Assembly (NCBI RefSeq): GCF_012972705.2
Contig: NZ_JABCSC020000003.1
Location: 620,001 to 684,000 of the forward strand
DNA from: Uliginosibacterium aquaticum
GTDB taxonomy: Bacteria; Pseudomonadota; Gammaproteobacteria; Burkholderiales; Rhodocyclaceae
DNA length: 64,000 bases
Direction: 5' to 3'
Part shown: one piece after another, positions 32,701 to 42,708 of the stretch
Numbering within the stretch: the first letter of the stretch is position 1
How the letters are laid out: the number at the start of each line of letters is the position of its first letter
Notes under the pieces: generated by a model
Database searches by the model: none
What the model was told of the DNA's origin: nothing
Seen by the model: only the letters and a program-made list of their open reading frames with translations
Position numbers and translations under genes: made by a program

Positions 32701-33962
32701 TGATCATCGGCATCAACCAGGATCTCACCGCTTTACGTGCGGCCGAGTTGCAGTCGCGCAAGACTCTGGCGCGGCTCGACACCCTGGTGCGCAATGCCCC
32801 GCTAGGGATTGCGCGCTGTGACAGTAAAGGTCGCTTCCTGCAGGTCAATCCCTTCCTGCAGCAGTTCATTGGCCTGCCCGAGGCGGGGCTGCTCGGGCGG
32901 GACTATCGCAGTTTGTTGCCCGCTGCCGAGCGCGAGCGGATCGAAGCCCACCTGCAGGAGTTTCGCCGCAAGGGCGTGCTTCAGCCACTGGAGCTGGTGC
33001 TCCAGCACAGTGATGGACACAGTCTGCCGGTGAGTCTTTCCGGCGTAATGGTGGGGGCCGGTGCAGAAGAGGAAAACTATTGGGTACTGATTTCGGATCA
33101 GAGCGCACGCAAGCAGGCCGAGGCCGAGCTTCTGCGCCATCGTGATCAGTTGCGCGAGCTGGTGCTGGAGCAGACGGCAGACCTGCTGCGCGCCAAGGAG
33201 CTGGCCGAGCGCGCCAGTGCGGCGAAGTCGGACTTTCTCGCGCACATGTCGCACGAGCTGCGTACGCCACTGCACGCCATTCTGAGCTTCGCGCGGCTTG
33301 GCAACGCGCGCTGCGGGGAAGTGCCGCCCGAGCGTCTGCAGGAGTACTTCAGTCGGGTCGCAGACGGCGGCGAGCGCTTGCTGTGCCTGCTCGATGAATT
33401 GCTCGATCTGGCCAAGCTCGAAGCCGGGCGCATGCATCTGGAGCTACGGGTACAGTCGCTGGCGCGCCTGCTGGATGACGCCGCGCGGGAGTTTGAAGCC
33501 TTGCTGGCGGCCCGGCGCATGAGTCTTGTACGCGATTACGCCAGTGGGCTGCCTCCGCTGGCGGTAGATGCGGTGCGCATGGGTCAGGTGCTGCGCAATC
33601 TGCTTTCGAATGCCTCCAAGTTCGCGCCTGAAGGCAGCTGCATTACCATGAGCATCCGCTCCGCCCGGCTGGGAGGGGCGCCCGGAGTGGCTGGGCTGGA
33701 ATTCGTGATCGCCGATGAAGGGCCGGGCATCCCGGCCGGCGAGCTGGAGCAGGTGTTCGACAAATTCGTGCAGAGCAGCCGTAATCGCGCGGCTGCCGGA
33801 GGTACTGGACTGGGGCTGGCCATCTGCCGCGAGATCGTGCAGGCGCATGGCGGGCAGATCCGGGCCTGCAATCGGGTGGGGGGAGGCAGCGAATTCATTG
33901 TCTGCCTGCCGCTGGAGAGTCAAGCGCTGCCGCCTGCGGCAGCCAATGAGGAGGATGCATGA
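29784..33962 (+). CDS. Membrane sensor histidine kinase with eight PAS domains
   Basis: The 1392-residue protein begins with two probable helices (about 27-63). Then come eight PAS-like units with spacing of about 125-150 residues, opening at about 90, 215, 345, 470, 610, 735, 870 and 995. Units 2-7 share a theme such as VFDALPHPLFVKDAQHRYLM and a following GVR or QTR-REFLQ linker, so they arose by tandem duplication. The kinase core has HisKA with AHMSHELRTPLHAIL (His1157) and an HATPase with RNLLSNASKFAPEG, DEGPGIPAGEL and GTGLGLAICREIV. There is no receiver or HPt domain in the same chain. The start overlaps no gene and has no strong Shine-Dalgarno. It overlaps the next gene by 4 bases and should phosphorylate its receiver partners. 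Confidence 0.93.
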   Translation: MQNFCSRSASCPVSASASCRARGWVRAAYAGAVFGGGVLGWLTGPAWGLLFALGAGGAALLYCQRLQLRATEARVVRLEADLSLAQPRLGRVIEATQDGVWEYDAQDRALFCSERALELLGRRVSGEGSPIRVLLRQLNREQRRRLIWAVRDAWQEGGRFDELFPITPKGARKRWLRVQASVAPDRRFFTGALSDVTEEVELSRERALYQTFMEGVIDALPLPVSVKDENGLIMLANGAFCQALDLRPGEANGKRAAQLVGGHLAERLEALDRLTLETGRSHALEDWVELSRVHRREFLRITKSRCVDRNGRRVVVTAYEDQTAVRDYARRMGELSMNVEAFVQRLIRTMPHPVYVKDAESRYLMVNDAIAEQWGLHAEDMIGLSSSELFGAEIGSEIEAEDQRVLAGEVIYKEDCIPDKRTGMKRYWTVTKAACTNVDGSRIIVGSNFEITGVRRAEVELREALAQQTRLREFLQQVFDALPHPLFVKDAQHRYLMTNRAHAQFHGCSVQQIIGSRSADYAMPGVAEAVEREEASIFSGLAEGAVIESEHVLYDASGHPHQTLIRKVAGVGAEGEPVVIGVTFDVSEMRALESELREALARQSRTRGYLQEVFDALPHPVAVKDHAHRHVMCNRAYARMLDLSAGEILGTQTSELFDATLGAAIEQLEAEQLGRPAGQIGEVEQNMRWPDGHARRMRLFVRVCRDPEGQPLVVSAFLDVSAQHRHEERLQRINRFMQDVFDAIPNPIAVKNRQHVYVMANRALGLANGLRPEEMVGRTTWDFNLPEVAEQTVQADDELFALGPGITTEREVPLRYADGKLHRVLLRKVVCLDPDGGSLIIASNSDVTELAEKEAELTASLARQTRMREFLQTVFDMLPFATYVKDEALTYVMVNQAYAEQLGQARSAIAGQRLGAFVPAAQAQAVEAFDAELLARDGGEVFSVEVELSYAEGHSRQVMLHKKLARDVDGRRVIIGINQDLTALRAAELQSRKTLARLDTLVRNAPLGIARCDSKGRFLQVNPFLQQFIGLPEAGLLGRDYRSLLPAAERERIEAHLQEFRRKGVLQPLELVLQHSDGHSLPVSLSGVMVGAGAEEENYWVLISDQSARKQAEAELLRHRDQLRELVLEQTADLLRAKELAERASAAKSDFLAHMSHELRTPLHAILSFARLGNARCGEVPPERLQEYFSRVADGGERLLCLLDELLDLAKLEAGRMHLELRVQSLARLLDDAAREFEALLAARRMSLVRDYASGLPPLAVDAVRMGQVLRNLLSNASKFAPEGSCITMSIRSARLGGAPGVAGLEFVIADEGPGIPAGELEQVFDKFVQSSRNRAAAGGTGLGLAICREIVQAHGGQIRACNRVGGGSEFIVCLPLESQALPPAAANEEDA

Positions 33963-34861
33963 GTGCATCGATCATGGTGCTCGATGACGAGCCCCTGAAT
34001 CTGGAAATCATCGGTGAGTACCTCGCCGATACGGGCTATCAGCTGAGTTTCTATGAAGACCCCGAGTTGGCCTGGGCCACGCTTGACGCACGCCCCTACG
34101 ATTTCGATCTGGTTCTGATGGATCGCATGATGCCCAGGCTGGACGGGCTGTCGATGCTCAAGCGGATCAAGGCTGATTCGCGCATGAAGCATCTGCCGGT
34201 GATCATGCAGACCGCGGCTGCCGGACCCGAGCAGGTCAGCGAAGGCCTCGCCGCCGGCGCCCATTACTATCTGACCAAGCCCTTCCGCTCCGAAGCCCTG
34301 CTCGCCATCGTGCGCGCTGCCCTGCACGATCGCGCACGCTGGGCCGACGTTTCGCAGCGCATGGCCAACCATTCGCGCGCGGTGCTGTTGCTCAACGAGG
34401 CGCAGTTCGTGCTGCACACGCTGGAAGAAGCGGAGTCGGTCGCCGGTTTGCTGTCACTGTCGGCCAAGGAGGCCGATGCGGTGGCCATGGGGCTGGCTGA
34501 ACTCCTGGTCAATGGCATCGAGCACGGCAATCTGGGGATCGATTTCAATACCAAGGCCCGTTTGAAGAGCGAGGATCGCTGGTTGGAGGAAGTGTTGCGC
34601 CGCCAGGCGCTGCCTGAGAACCAGGGCAAGCGCGTAAGCGTGCAGTTGCGTCAGGAGGCCGAACACACCCGGGTAGTGATCGAGGATGAGGGCGAGGGCT
34701 TCGACTGGGAGCCCTTCCTGCATATCGCACCGGATCGCGCCTTCGCACCGAACGGGCGCGGGATTGCCGTTTCGCGCCAGGTGGCCTTTACCGAGCTGCG
34801 CTATACGGGCAAGGGTAATGTGGTCGAAGTGCTTTTTGTACGTGGGCAGGACGAGGAGTGA
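33959..34861 (+). CDS. Response regulator fused to an RsbW-like HATPase domain
   Basis: The 300-residue protein has a receiver domain (acidic pair 9-10, phospho-acceptor Asp55 in LVLMDRMMP, Lys107 in YYLTKPF). The C-terminal domain begins at about 165: GLAELLVNGIEHGNLGI is an N-box as in anti-sigma kinases, DEGEGFDWEP a G1-box, and NGRGIAVSRQ a G2-box. Such output suggests a phosphorylation-controlled serine kinase or anti-sigma activity. It is coupled to the histidine kinase (ATGA) and followed by a phosphatase, with a SpoIIAA-like gene close by. Confidence 0.9.
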   Translation: MSASIMVLDDEPLNLEIIGEYLADTGYQLSFYEDPELAWATLDARPYDFDLVLMDRMMPRLDGLSMLKRIKADSRMKHLPVIMQTAAAGPEQVSEGLAAGAHYYLTKPFRSEALLAIVRAALHDRARWADVSQRMANHSRAVLLLNEAQFVLHTLEEAESVAGLLSLSAKEADAVAMGLAELLVNGIEHGNLGIDFNTKARLKSEDRWLEEVLRRQALPENQGKRVSVQLRQEAEHTRVVIEDEGEGFDWEPFLHIAPDRAFAPNGRGIAVSRQVAFTELRYTGKGNVVEVLFVRGQDEE

Positions 34862-34863
34862 AC

Positions 34864-36432
34864 ATGCTCGACCTCACTCTGGAACCCGCCAACGCCCAGC
34901 GTTCCTTCCGTGTTCTGATCGCGGACGATACTCAGGCCAACCGTGCCCTGCTGCGCGCCTACCTGGTCCGTCTGGGCTTCGAAACCCTGATGGCGGAGGA
35001 CGGCGAGCAGGCGCTTGAACTCTTCGAACGTGAGCGCCCGGACATCGTGCTGATGGACCTGATGATGCCCAAGATGGATGGTTTCGAGTCCATCGAACGC
35101 ATCCGCATGCTGCGCAGCGACCGCTGGGTGCCGATCGTGATCGTTTCGGCGATGGATGCCGAGTACGACATTACGCGCGGGCTGGAGGCTGGTGCGGATG
35201 ATTTCATGACCAAGCCGCTGTCCTACCAGATGTTCGCGGCCAAGATGCGCAACCTGTCGCGGGCGCTGGAGTTCCAAGTCAGCCGCGAAGAGTCGCAGCG
35301 CAGGGAGGCCGCGATCGCCGACGCCGTGATCGACGGCATCATCACCTTCGATGCTGGTTTCTGTGTAGTGGACGCCAACCGCGCGGCAGCCACCATTTTC
35401 GGGCGTAGTGAAGGTGAGTTGCCAGGTTCGGATCTGCGCAACCATCTGCGTGAGCCGAGTGGTGAAGGTAGCTGGGAGCGCCATTTCCGTGCCTGCGTTG
35501 AGGGGCGCGACCCTGATTTTATCGGCAGCCTGCAGGAACTGATGGGGCGGCGTGCCGATGGCCGCATGTTCCCCTGCGAAATCTGCGTCACCGAACTGCC
35601 GCTGGCCGAAGAGCGACTCTTCATTGCTGTGGTGCGCGACATCAGCGAACGCAAGCGCGTCGGCCGCCAGCTCACCGAAAACGCCGCGCGCCTGCAGCAG
35701 TATCACGACGAAGCCGAAGCCGAGGCCGAACTGGCCAAGGACATCATGGAACGCCACATCCGCCGTGACGCCCTGGAGCAGAGCGGCGTGCAGCAGGCGG
35801 TGATTCCCACTCAGCGCTTCTCGGGCGATATTGTGCTGGCTGCCCGCTCGCGCAGCGGCAAGCTCTACGCGATGCTCGCCGATGCCACCGGCCACGGCCT
35901 GGCGGCGGCGATGAGCGGGCTGGCGATCGTGAACGATTTCTATCGTGCCGTGGAGGATGACGTTCCCCTGCGGCGCATGATCCTGATGCTCAACAACACC
36001 CTGGCTGAATTGCTGCCGCGCGGGCGTTTCGTGTCGGCTGCGGTGCTGGTGCTGGACCAGAAGCATCGGCGTGGCGAGATGTGGCAGGGCGGCGTGCCGG
36101 ACGTGCTGCAGGTTGCTCCGGACGGCCAGTTGCTGGCGCGCTATCGGGCGGACCAGCTGCCGCTGGGCATCGAAGTCTGGCAAGCCGAAGAAGTGAGCAT
36201 CACACCGCTGGAGTGGGATACGGCGTCGCAGCTTCTGCTGTGCTCGGACGGCCTGATCGAGGCCTGTTCCGGCAAGGGGGAAGAGTTCGGCTACGAGGGT
36301 GTGCTCGCAGCGCTGGCTTCCAGCCGGGTCGAGGGACGTCTGGATGCCCTGCAGGTGGAGCTGCGCCGGCATCTGGACGTGCTCGCCGGGCACGACGATA
36401 TCTCGATGCTGTTGCTGGACCTGCCGGTCTGA
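34864..36432 (+). CDS. Response regulator with PAS and PP2C (SpoIIE-type) phosphatase domains
   Basis: The 522-residue protein has a receiver (DD 21-22, Asp65 in VLMDLMMPKMDG, KPLSYQMF), a PAS domain with PAC-like end (about 145-260; AVVRDISERKR), a short coiled coil (about 265-305) and a PP2C-like phosphatase (about 310-520; MLADATGHGLAAAMSGL, LLLCSDGLIEA, GHDDISMLLL). This is RsbU/SpoIIE architecture, dephosphorylating an anti-anti-sigma-like partner. ATG 34864 has GAGGAGTG upstream. It follows the receiver-HATPase gene by two bases. Confidence 0.92.
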   Translation: MLDLTLEPANAQRSFRVLIADDTQANRALLRAYLVRLGFETLMAEDGEQALELFERERPDIVLMDLMMPKMDGFESIERIRMLRSDRWVPIVIVSAMDAEYDITRGLEAGADDFMTKPLSYQMFAAKMRNLSRALEFQVSREESQRREAAIADAVIDGIITFDAGFCVVDANRAAATIFGRSEGELPGSDLRNHLREPSGEGSWERHFRACVEGRDPDFIGSLQELMGRRADGRMFPCEICVTELPLAEERLFIAVVRDISERKRVGRQLTENAARLQQYHDEAEAEAELAKDIMERHIRRDALEQSGVQQAVIPTQRFSGDIVLAARSRSGKLYAMLADATGHGLAAAMSGLAIVNDFYRAVEDDVPLRRMILMLNNTLAELLPRGRFVSAAVLVLDQKHRRGEMWQGGVPDVLQVAPDGQLLARYRADQLPLGIEVWQAEEVSITPLEWDTASQLLLCSDGLIEACSGKGEEFGYEGVLAALASSRVEGRLDALQVELRRHLDVLAGHDDISMLLLDLPV

Positions 36433-36461
36433 TCGGCGACGGTATCCCACTGTTTGGATCA

Positions 36462-36481
36462 GCGCCGGCCTTAGCCGGCGC
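36462..36481. terminator. Hairpin between convergent genes
   Basis: GCGCCGGC-CTTA-GCCGGCGC forms an 8-bp GC-only stem 29 bases after the phosphatase stop. There is no U-tract in either direction, so it may stabilise 3' ends without acting as an intrinsic terminator. Confidence 0.45.
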
Positions 36482-36500
36482 GGCCGGGGGCAGGCGCGGC

Positions 36501-36884
36501 TTAGTGCAACTCGCCATCCGCGAGATCTTCGAGCTGGCTGTCCTTGTCCAGCCAGCGGCGGGCGGAGCGTTCGCTCTCGAAGATGCGGATGTCGGCCTCG
36601 GTGAAGAATTGCGATACCCAGGCAGACCAGCTCACCAGCTGATCGTCGGTCAGCAGGGCGATCTTGCCGAAGTCGCTCTGGTGGGCGCGCACATAGCGCC
36701 ACTCTTCCATCGCCACATCCAGTGAACAGCCGGTCATGCTGCGCAGATCGATCAGCAGGTCGACCGGATGATTGAAGCGTACGCGGTAATCCGAGAGTTC
36801 CTCGAAAGCCTTGCAATCGGCCAGGGTCAGGGTGCCATAGGCTCGCATCTCGACGCGGTCAGGCAGAACGTCGGTGGTGATCAT
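36501..36884 (-). CDS. SpoIIAA-like (STAS-fold) protein
   Basis: The 127-residue protein has the layout of SpoIIAA-like proteins (PF11964): an N-terminal strand (VEMRAYGTLTLADCKAFEEL), VDLLIDLRSMTGCSLDVAMEEW, the KIALLTDDQLVSWSAWV block and FTEADIRIFESERSARRWL. It is convergent with the PP2C phosphatase. A STAS-type target is what a receiver-HATPase and a PP2C phosphatase would act on in a partner switch; relatives of this exact family are less studied than RsbV. The link is inferred from context. Confidence 0.8.
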   Translation of the reverse strand: MITTDVLPDRVEMRAYGTLTLADCKAFEELSDYRVRFNHPVDLLIDLRSMTGCSLDVAMEEWRYVRAHQSDFGKIALLTDDQLVSWSAWVSQFFTEADIRIFESERSARRWLDKDSQLEDLADGELH

Positions 36885-36959
36885 GGTGGGCTCCTCGGGC
36901 AGTTTCTTGTGCGGAGCATCACGCTCGGTGAGGGGCTCCTGTCCTGACTATAGAAATGC

Positions 36960-37829
36960 TCAGGAGCCCTTGCCATGCGCGTCTTGCGCCTTTGCCCAAG
37001 TGGCCGGACGGGTGATGACAAGGCTGGTAACGATGATCAGTAGCATGCCCAGCCACGAGAGTGGCGGGATGTGTTCATGCCATAGCAACGCACCGTACAG
37101 GCTGGAGAAGATCACCGTTGTGTAGCCAAGGCTGGCGGTGATGATGGCGCGTCCGAGCTTGAAGGCGCGGGTGAGCGCAAGCTGCCCGAGTCCGCCGCAC
37201 AGACCTACGGTCAGCAGGAAGCCCCATTCAATCGGGCCTGCCGCCAGCGGACTGGAAGGTTGCAGCATGGCCAGCGGCGCGGCCAGCAGGACATTGCTTG
37301 CGGACAGGAAGAGCACCGTGCGCCACTCGGGTTCGCCGGCGCGTCCCAGCTCGCGCAGATTGAGCTGGGCGATGCTGGCGAAGATGGCCGAGCCCAGCCC
37401 GAGCAGGCCGCCGGCCCATTGCTCGGGGGTGAAGGTTGGTCGCAGTACCAGCACCACCCCGGCAAAGCCCAGCAGTAGCGCACCACTCACGGCACGCGGA
37501 GGCGGCTGGCGCAGGGCGACTGCCGCCGCCACGAACAATGCCGAGCAGTTGTTGAGGGTGACGGCGGTGGCCAGCGGCAAGCGCGCGATGGCCGCGAAAT
37601 ACATCAGCATGGCGATACTGCCGGCGGTGGAGCGGTACAGGTGGCTCTTCCAGTGCGGGCTAGCCAGGCTGAGGCGATGCCAGAAGACCCAGGCGCCGAT
37701 CAGCAGCAAAGGCAGCAGGCCGCGCATGCCAACCGCCTGCCCGGCATTGAAATGCTCGCCGGCCAGTTTGACACAGGCGCCCATGGTGGCAAACAGGAAA
37801 CAGGCAGACAGCATCCACAGCGCGTGCAT
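36960..37829 (-). CDS. DMT superfamily (EamA) transporter
   Basis: The 289-residue protein has ten hydrophobic helices in two EamA repeats. The first repeat starts MHALWMLSACFLFATMGACVK, the second near residue 150 (GLLGLGSAIFASIAQLNLREL). SLYGALLWHEHIPPLSWLGM is the conserved end of repeat two. Family members export amino acids or other metabolites; the substrate is unknown. The stop codon lies in the distal arm of a 9-bp hairpin (about 36932-36968). Confidence 0.88.
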   Translation of the reverse strand: MHALWMLSACFLFATMGACVKLAGEHFNAGQAVGMRGLLPLLLIGAWVFWHRLSLASPHWKSHLYRSTAGSIAMLMYFAAIARLPLATAVTLNNCSALFVAAAVALRQPPPRAVSGALLLGFAGVVLVLRPTFTPEQWAGGLLGLGSAIFASIAQLNLRELGRAGEPEWRTVLFLSASNVLLAAPLAMLQPSSPLAAGPIEWGFLLTVGLCGGLGQLALTRAFKLGRAIITASLGYTTVIFSSLYGALLWHEHIPPLSWLGMLLIIVTSLVITRPATWAKAQDAHGKGS

Positions 37830-37854
37830 TGTGATTGATCCGGGGGAAACGGAA

Positions 37855-37879
37855 ACGGCGCCGGAGTGCCCGGCGCCGT
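37855..37879 (-). terminator. Terminator-like hairpin after aceA
   Basis: ACGGCGCCGG pairs with CCGGCGCCGT around a five-base loop. On the minus strand TTCCGTTTCC follows, a weak U-tract. It lies 60 bases after the isocitrate lyase stop and just before the EamA gene. Confidence 0.6.
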
Positions 37880-37938
37880 GGAAAGGATAGCGCGTTCAGA
37901 TGGAGCAGCAAGCTGCTCCGGTCAGGCGCTGCAGGGGC

Positions 37939-39243
<1,305 letters not shown>

Positions 39244-39388
39244 GGCGGCTCTCCTGTCGGGTGAAGCGGCCGGCCATGGGTGTTGGGGTGAAGGCCGGCG
39301 CTCATCCACTATAGGAAAGCGTATTGTGCATGGCAGCAAATCCGGCCTTATGGCTTTCCCTGATCGGGTTGCGCCGCAGCACAATAGA

Positions 39389-39412
39389 AAAGGGCCGCTT
39401 GCGCGGCCCTTT
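39389..39412 (-). terminator. Terminator after clpA
   Basis: AAAGGGCCGC-TTGC-GCGGCCCTTT is a 10-bp stem. On the minus strand the distal arm runs into TTTCTATTGT. It lies between the end of clpA and the aceA leader. Confidence 0.85.
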
Positions 39413-39437
39413 CAGATCAGTCATCAGGATCGAAACC

Positions 39438-41720
39438 TTAAGCGTGGGCCTCTTCCTCGTCGAAGATCAGCGCCACCTTGCCATCTTTGCCTAGATCAAT
39501 GGTTACCCGGCCGCCATTGGCCAGGCGGCCGAACAGCAGCTCGTCGGCCAGCGCCGAGCGGATCGTGTCCTGGATCAGGCGGGCCATCGGGCGAGCACCC
39601 ATCAGCGGATCGAAGCCTTTGTCGGCGAGCCAGCTCTTGAGTTCTTCGGTGAAGCTGGCTTCGACCTTCTTCTCCTGCAGCTGACCTTCGAGCTGGAGCA
39701 GGAACTTGTCCACCACCCGCATGATGACTTCGCGATCCAGCGCCTTGAAGGAAATCACTGCATCCAGCCGGTTGCGGAACTCCGGCGTGAAGTGGCGCTT
39801 GATTTCGCCCATCTCGTCGCCGGCTTCGCGTGTGGCGGTGAAACCCATGGTGCTCTTCTGGATGGTTTCCTGGCCCGCGTTGGTGGTCATGATGATGATC
39901 ACGTTGCGGAAGTCGGATTCGCGGCCGTTGTTGTCGGTCAGCTTGCCGTGGTCCATCACCTGCAACAGGATGTTGTAGATATCCGGGTGAGCCTTCTCGA
40001 TTTCATCCAGCAGCAGCACGCAATGCGGCTTCTTGTTGATCGCTTCGGTGAGCAGGCCGCCCTGGTCGAAACCGACGTAGCCCGGAGGCGCGCCGATTAG
40101 GCGGCTCACGGCATGGCGCTCCATGTATTCGGACATGTCGAAGCGCTGCAGCTCGATGCCCAGGGTGTAGGCGAGCTGGCGGGCGACCTCTGTTTTGCCA
40201 ACGCCGGTGGGGCCGGAGAACAGGAAGCAGCCGATCGGCTTGGCCGGGTTGCCAAGGCCCGAACGACTCATCTTGATGGCCTTGGTCAGTGCATCGATGG
40301 CCGGATCCTGACCGAAGACCAGGTTTTTCAGGTCGCGATCGAGCTTTGCGAGGGCCGCGCGGTCATCGTTGGAGACCGAACGCGGCGGGATCCGTGCAAT
40401 GCGGGCCACGATCTCTTCGATCTCACCCTTGCCGATGGTTTTCTTCTGCTTGCTCTTGGGCAGGATGCGCTGAGCAGCGCCAGCCTCGTCGATCACGTCG
40501 ATGGCCTTGTCCGGCAGATGGCGGTCGTTGATGTAACGCGCGGCCAGTTCGGCGGCACTGGTGATCGCGGCAGCCGAATACTTGATCCCGTGGTGCTCCT
40601 CGAAACGGCTCTTGAGGCCCTTGAGGATCTCGATGGTTTCCGGCACCGAGGGCTCGTTTACATCGATCTTCTGGAAGCGCCGCGACAGGGCGTGATCCTT
40701 CTCGAAGATGGTGCGGAACTCGGTATAGGTCGTCGCGCCGATGCATTTGAGCTGCCCCGAGGACAAGGCGGGCTTAAGCAGGTTGGAGGCGTCCAGCGTG
40801 CCGCCGGAGGCTGCACCGGCGCCAATCAGGGTGTGGATCTCGTCGATGAAGAGGATCGCGTTCTGATTGTCGACCAATTGTTTCAAAACTGCCTTCAGGC
40901 GTTGTTCAAAATCGCCACGATATTTCGTGCCGGCGAGCAGGGCGCCCATGTCCAGCGCGTAGACCTGAGCATCGGCCAGTACTTCAGGCACACGCCCCTC
41001 GATGATGTGGCGGGCGAGGCCTTCGGCGATCGCCGTCTTGCCCACGCCGGCTTCGCCGACCAGCAAGGGGTTGTTCTTGCGGCGGCGGCAGAGGGTCTGG
41101 ATCACGCGCTCCAGTTCTTTGTCGCGCCCGATCAGGGGATCGATCTTGCCCACCAGCGCCTGCTGATTGAGGTTCTGGGTGTAGTTCTCGAGCGCGCCGC
41201 CGGGGCCACCGCTCTCGCTCTCACCCTGTTCGCCATGCTCACCATCCGGCGCCTTGCGCTCGATGGATACCGGCTTGTCGCTGCCGCCCGGCTTGGTCAC
41301 GCCGTGGGAGATGAAGTTCACTACATCCAGGCGTGAAATGCCTTGCCGCTGCAGGAAATACACGGCGTGTGAATCCTTCTCGCCGAAGATCGCGACCAGC
41401 ACGTTGGAGCCGTTCACTTCCTTCTTGCCAGAAGACTGCACATGCAGGATCGCACGCTGGATCACACGCTGGAAACCCAGCGTGGGTTGTGTGTCGATCT
41501 CGTCGGAGCCGGAAACGGTGGGCGTGTGCTCGGTGATGAAATTGGAGAGCTCACGGCGCAGCTCTTCAAGATTCGCGGCACACGCACGCAGTACTTCGGT
41601 GGCCGAAGGATTGTCGAGCAGGGCCAGCAGCAGGTGTTCCACGGTAATGAATTCGTGGCGTTTCTGACGGGCTTCGACAAAGGCCATGTGGAGGCTGACT
41701 TCGAGTTCCTGGGCAATCAT
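39438..41720 (-). CDS. clpA: ATP-dependent Clp protease ATP-binding subunit ClpA
   Basis: The 760-residue AAA+ unfoldase has a Clp N-domain (about 1-145), D1 with Walker [14 protein letters not shown] at about 215 and [12 protein letters not shown], and D2 with [13 protein letters not shown] at about 495 and [12 protein letters not shown]. It lacks the long coiled-coil middle domain of ClpB, so ClpA is the right call. It feeds substrates to ClpP, with ClpS as adaptor for N-degrons. ClpS is encoded directly upstream with no gap. clpP is not in this window. A charged, Gly/Ser-rich linker (about 148-170) joins the N-domain and D1. Confidence 0.97.
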   Translation of the reverse strand: MIAQELEVSLHMAFVEARQKRHEFITVEHLLLALLDNPSATEVLRACAANLEELRRELSNFITEHTPTVSGSDEIDTQPTLGFQRVIQRAILHVQSSGKKEVNGSNVLVAIFGEKDSHAVYFLQRQGISRLDVVNFISHGVTKPGGSDKPVSIERKAPDGEHGEQGESESGGPGGALENYTQNLNQQALVGKIDPLIGRDKELERVIQTLCRRRKNNPLLVGEAGVGKTAIAEGLARHIIEGRVPEVLADAQVYALDMGALLAGTKYRGDFEQRLKAVLKQLVDNQNAILFIDEIHTLIGAGAASGGTLDASNLLKPALSSGQLKCIGATTYTEFRTIFEKDHALSRRFQKIDVNEPSVPETIEILKGLKSRFEEHHGIKYSAAAITSAAELAARYINDRHLPDKAIDVIDEAGAAQRILPKSKQKKTIGKGEIEEIVARIARIPPRSVSNDDRAALAKLDRDLKNLVFGQDPAIDALTKAIKMSRSGLGNPAKPIGCFLFSGPTGVGKTEVARQLAYTLGIELQRFDMSEYMERHAVSRLIGAPPGYVGFDQGGLLTEAINKKPHCVLLLDEIEKAHPDIYNILLQVMDHGKLTDNNGRESDFRNVIIIMTTNAGQETIQKSTMGFTATREAGDEMGEIKRHFTPEFRNRLDAVISFKALDREVIMRVVDKFLLQLEGQLQEKKVEASFTEELKSWLADKGFDPLMGARPMARLIQDTIRSALADELLFGRLANGGRVTIDLGKDGKVALIFDEEEAHA

Positions 41721-42029
41721 TTAGGCTTCCTCCATCACGCAGGCCAGCGGGTGCTGACTCTGACGCGCAAAACTGCAGACCTGCTCGACCTTGGTGGCTG
41801 CCAGGTCGCGCGGAAAAACACCACAGACCCCCTTGCCGTCGTGATGCACCTGCAGCATCACACGGGTGGCCTGCTCCCGATCCAGCGCGAAGAACTTCTG
41901 CAGCACATGCACCACGAAGTCCATCGGAGTGAAATCGTCGTTCAGTAACAGCACCTTGAAGAGGGGCGGCGGCGCAACTTTCGCGCGTTCTGCTTCAAGG
42001 ATAGCTTCGGTTTGTTTACGGGTTGGCAT
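41721..42029 (-). CDS. clpS: ATP-dependent Clp protease adaptor ClpS
   Basis: The 102-residue protein has the ClpS core [21 protein letters not shown] with NDD-TPM for N-degron binding, VLQKFF, and [24 protein letters not shown]. It delivers N-end-rule substrates to ClpA. The stop codon directly abuts the clpA start, so the two are coupled. The gene is divergent from the cold-shock gene. Confidence 0.96.
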   Translation of the reverse strand: MPTRKQTEAILEAERAKVAPPPLFKVLLLNDDFTPMDFVVHVLQKFFALDREQATRVMLQVHHDGKGVCGVFPRDLAATKVEQVCSFARQSQHPLACVMEEA

Positions 42030-42403
42030 GCGACCAATTTTAATGACTTCGCTTTGGACTACAAACTATCACGACGGTTGCAAAAACCTTTCTGTTCCGG
42101 CGATCAGGCCGGATGTGCTGCAGCGCACCGATTCCTGCTTAACGACAAGCAATCCATGTGCCTGAATGGCGGCACGGAAAACATCTGTGCGTCATGTGTC
42201 GCATCCTTGCCACGATCAGGGCCCGGCCCGCTTGACGCTGCGCGGCGCCTTGGCGTAAAAGCCGAAGGTGCTCCACCGTGGTGCAGGGGTTTGCAAAAGC
42301 CCAGGTGTCGCGGTTCCGGCATTCCGCCGGGCAGACCAAGAAGCACCCCGCGCAAGCGGGAAAGTTACAGATAAACCAGAGGAAGAAGGAAGAGGTAAAG
42401 GGA
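42030..42403. promoter_or_regulatory. Divergent clpS / cold-shock gene intergenic region with a long cold-shock leader
   Basis: These 374 bases hold no supported gene. The part next to clpS (42030-42110) is relatively A/T-rich and probably carries promoters. The remaining 250 bases or so up to the cold-shock start would form a long mRNA leader with several possible hairpins (for example around 42342-42362, CCCCGCGCAAGCGGG). Long structured leaders are known for cspA-type mRNAs as temperature-sensing elements. A clear AGGAAGAAGGAAGAGG purine-rich block precedes the start codon. Confidence 0.5.
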
Positions 42404-42610
42404 ATGGCAACTGGTACCGTGAAGTGGTTCAACGACGCCAAGGGTTTTGGTTTCATCACCCCGGACGACGGCAGTGAAGATCTGTTTGCGCATTTTTCCG
42501 CCATCAACATGAACGGCTTCAAGTCGCTCAAGGAAGGCGAGAAAGTTTCGTTCGAAGCCACGCAAGGCCCGAAGGGCAAGCAGGCGGCGAACATTCAGCG
42601 CGCATCCTGA
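42404..42610 (+). CDS. Cold-shock protein (CspA family)
   Basis: The 68-residue protein starts [20 protein letters not shown] and has RNP1 (KGFGFI) and the RNP2 equivalent DLFAHFSAI, the OB-fold nucleic-acid-binding surface. Typical CspA-type RNA chaperones have 66-70 residues. ATG 42404 is the start because it begins the domain; the upstream in-frame codons belong to the leader. Confidence 0.95.
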   Translation: MATGTVKWFNDAKGFGFITPDDGSEDLFAHFSAINMNGFKSLKEGEKVSFEATQGPKGKQAANIQRAS

Positions 42611-42634
42611 TCGCGTCCGCGCAAGCGGATCCCG

Positions 42635-42675
42635 AGGCCTGCCAGACTCTGGCGGGCCTTTTTGTTTGTTTTTCC
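42635..42675 (+). terminator. Rho-independent terminator after the cold-shock gene
   Basis: AGGCCTGCCA-GACTC-TGGCGGGCCT forms a 10-bp stem with one T-G pair, followed by TTTTTGTTTGTTTTT. Confidence 0.92.
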
Positions 42676-42708
42676 TGCATTTTCCAGTTTTCAGCGACCT
42701 AACCTGCC

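Noticed and set aside
34801-36816. 671-codon minus-strand open frame
   Set aside because: It is antisense to the receiver-PAS-PP2C gene, whose domain motifs are complete.
36932-36968. Hairpin GGGCTCCTG / CAGGAGCCC around the EamA gene end as a terminator
   Set aside because: The loop of about 19 bases is long and no U-tract follows on either strand.
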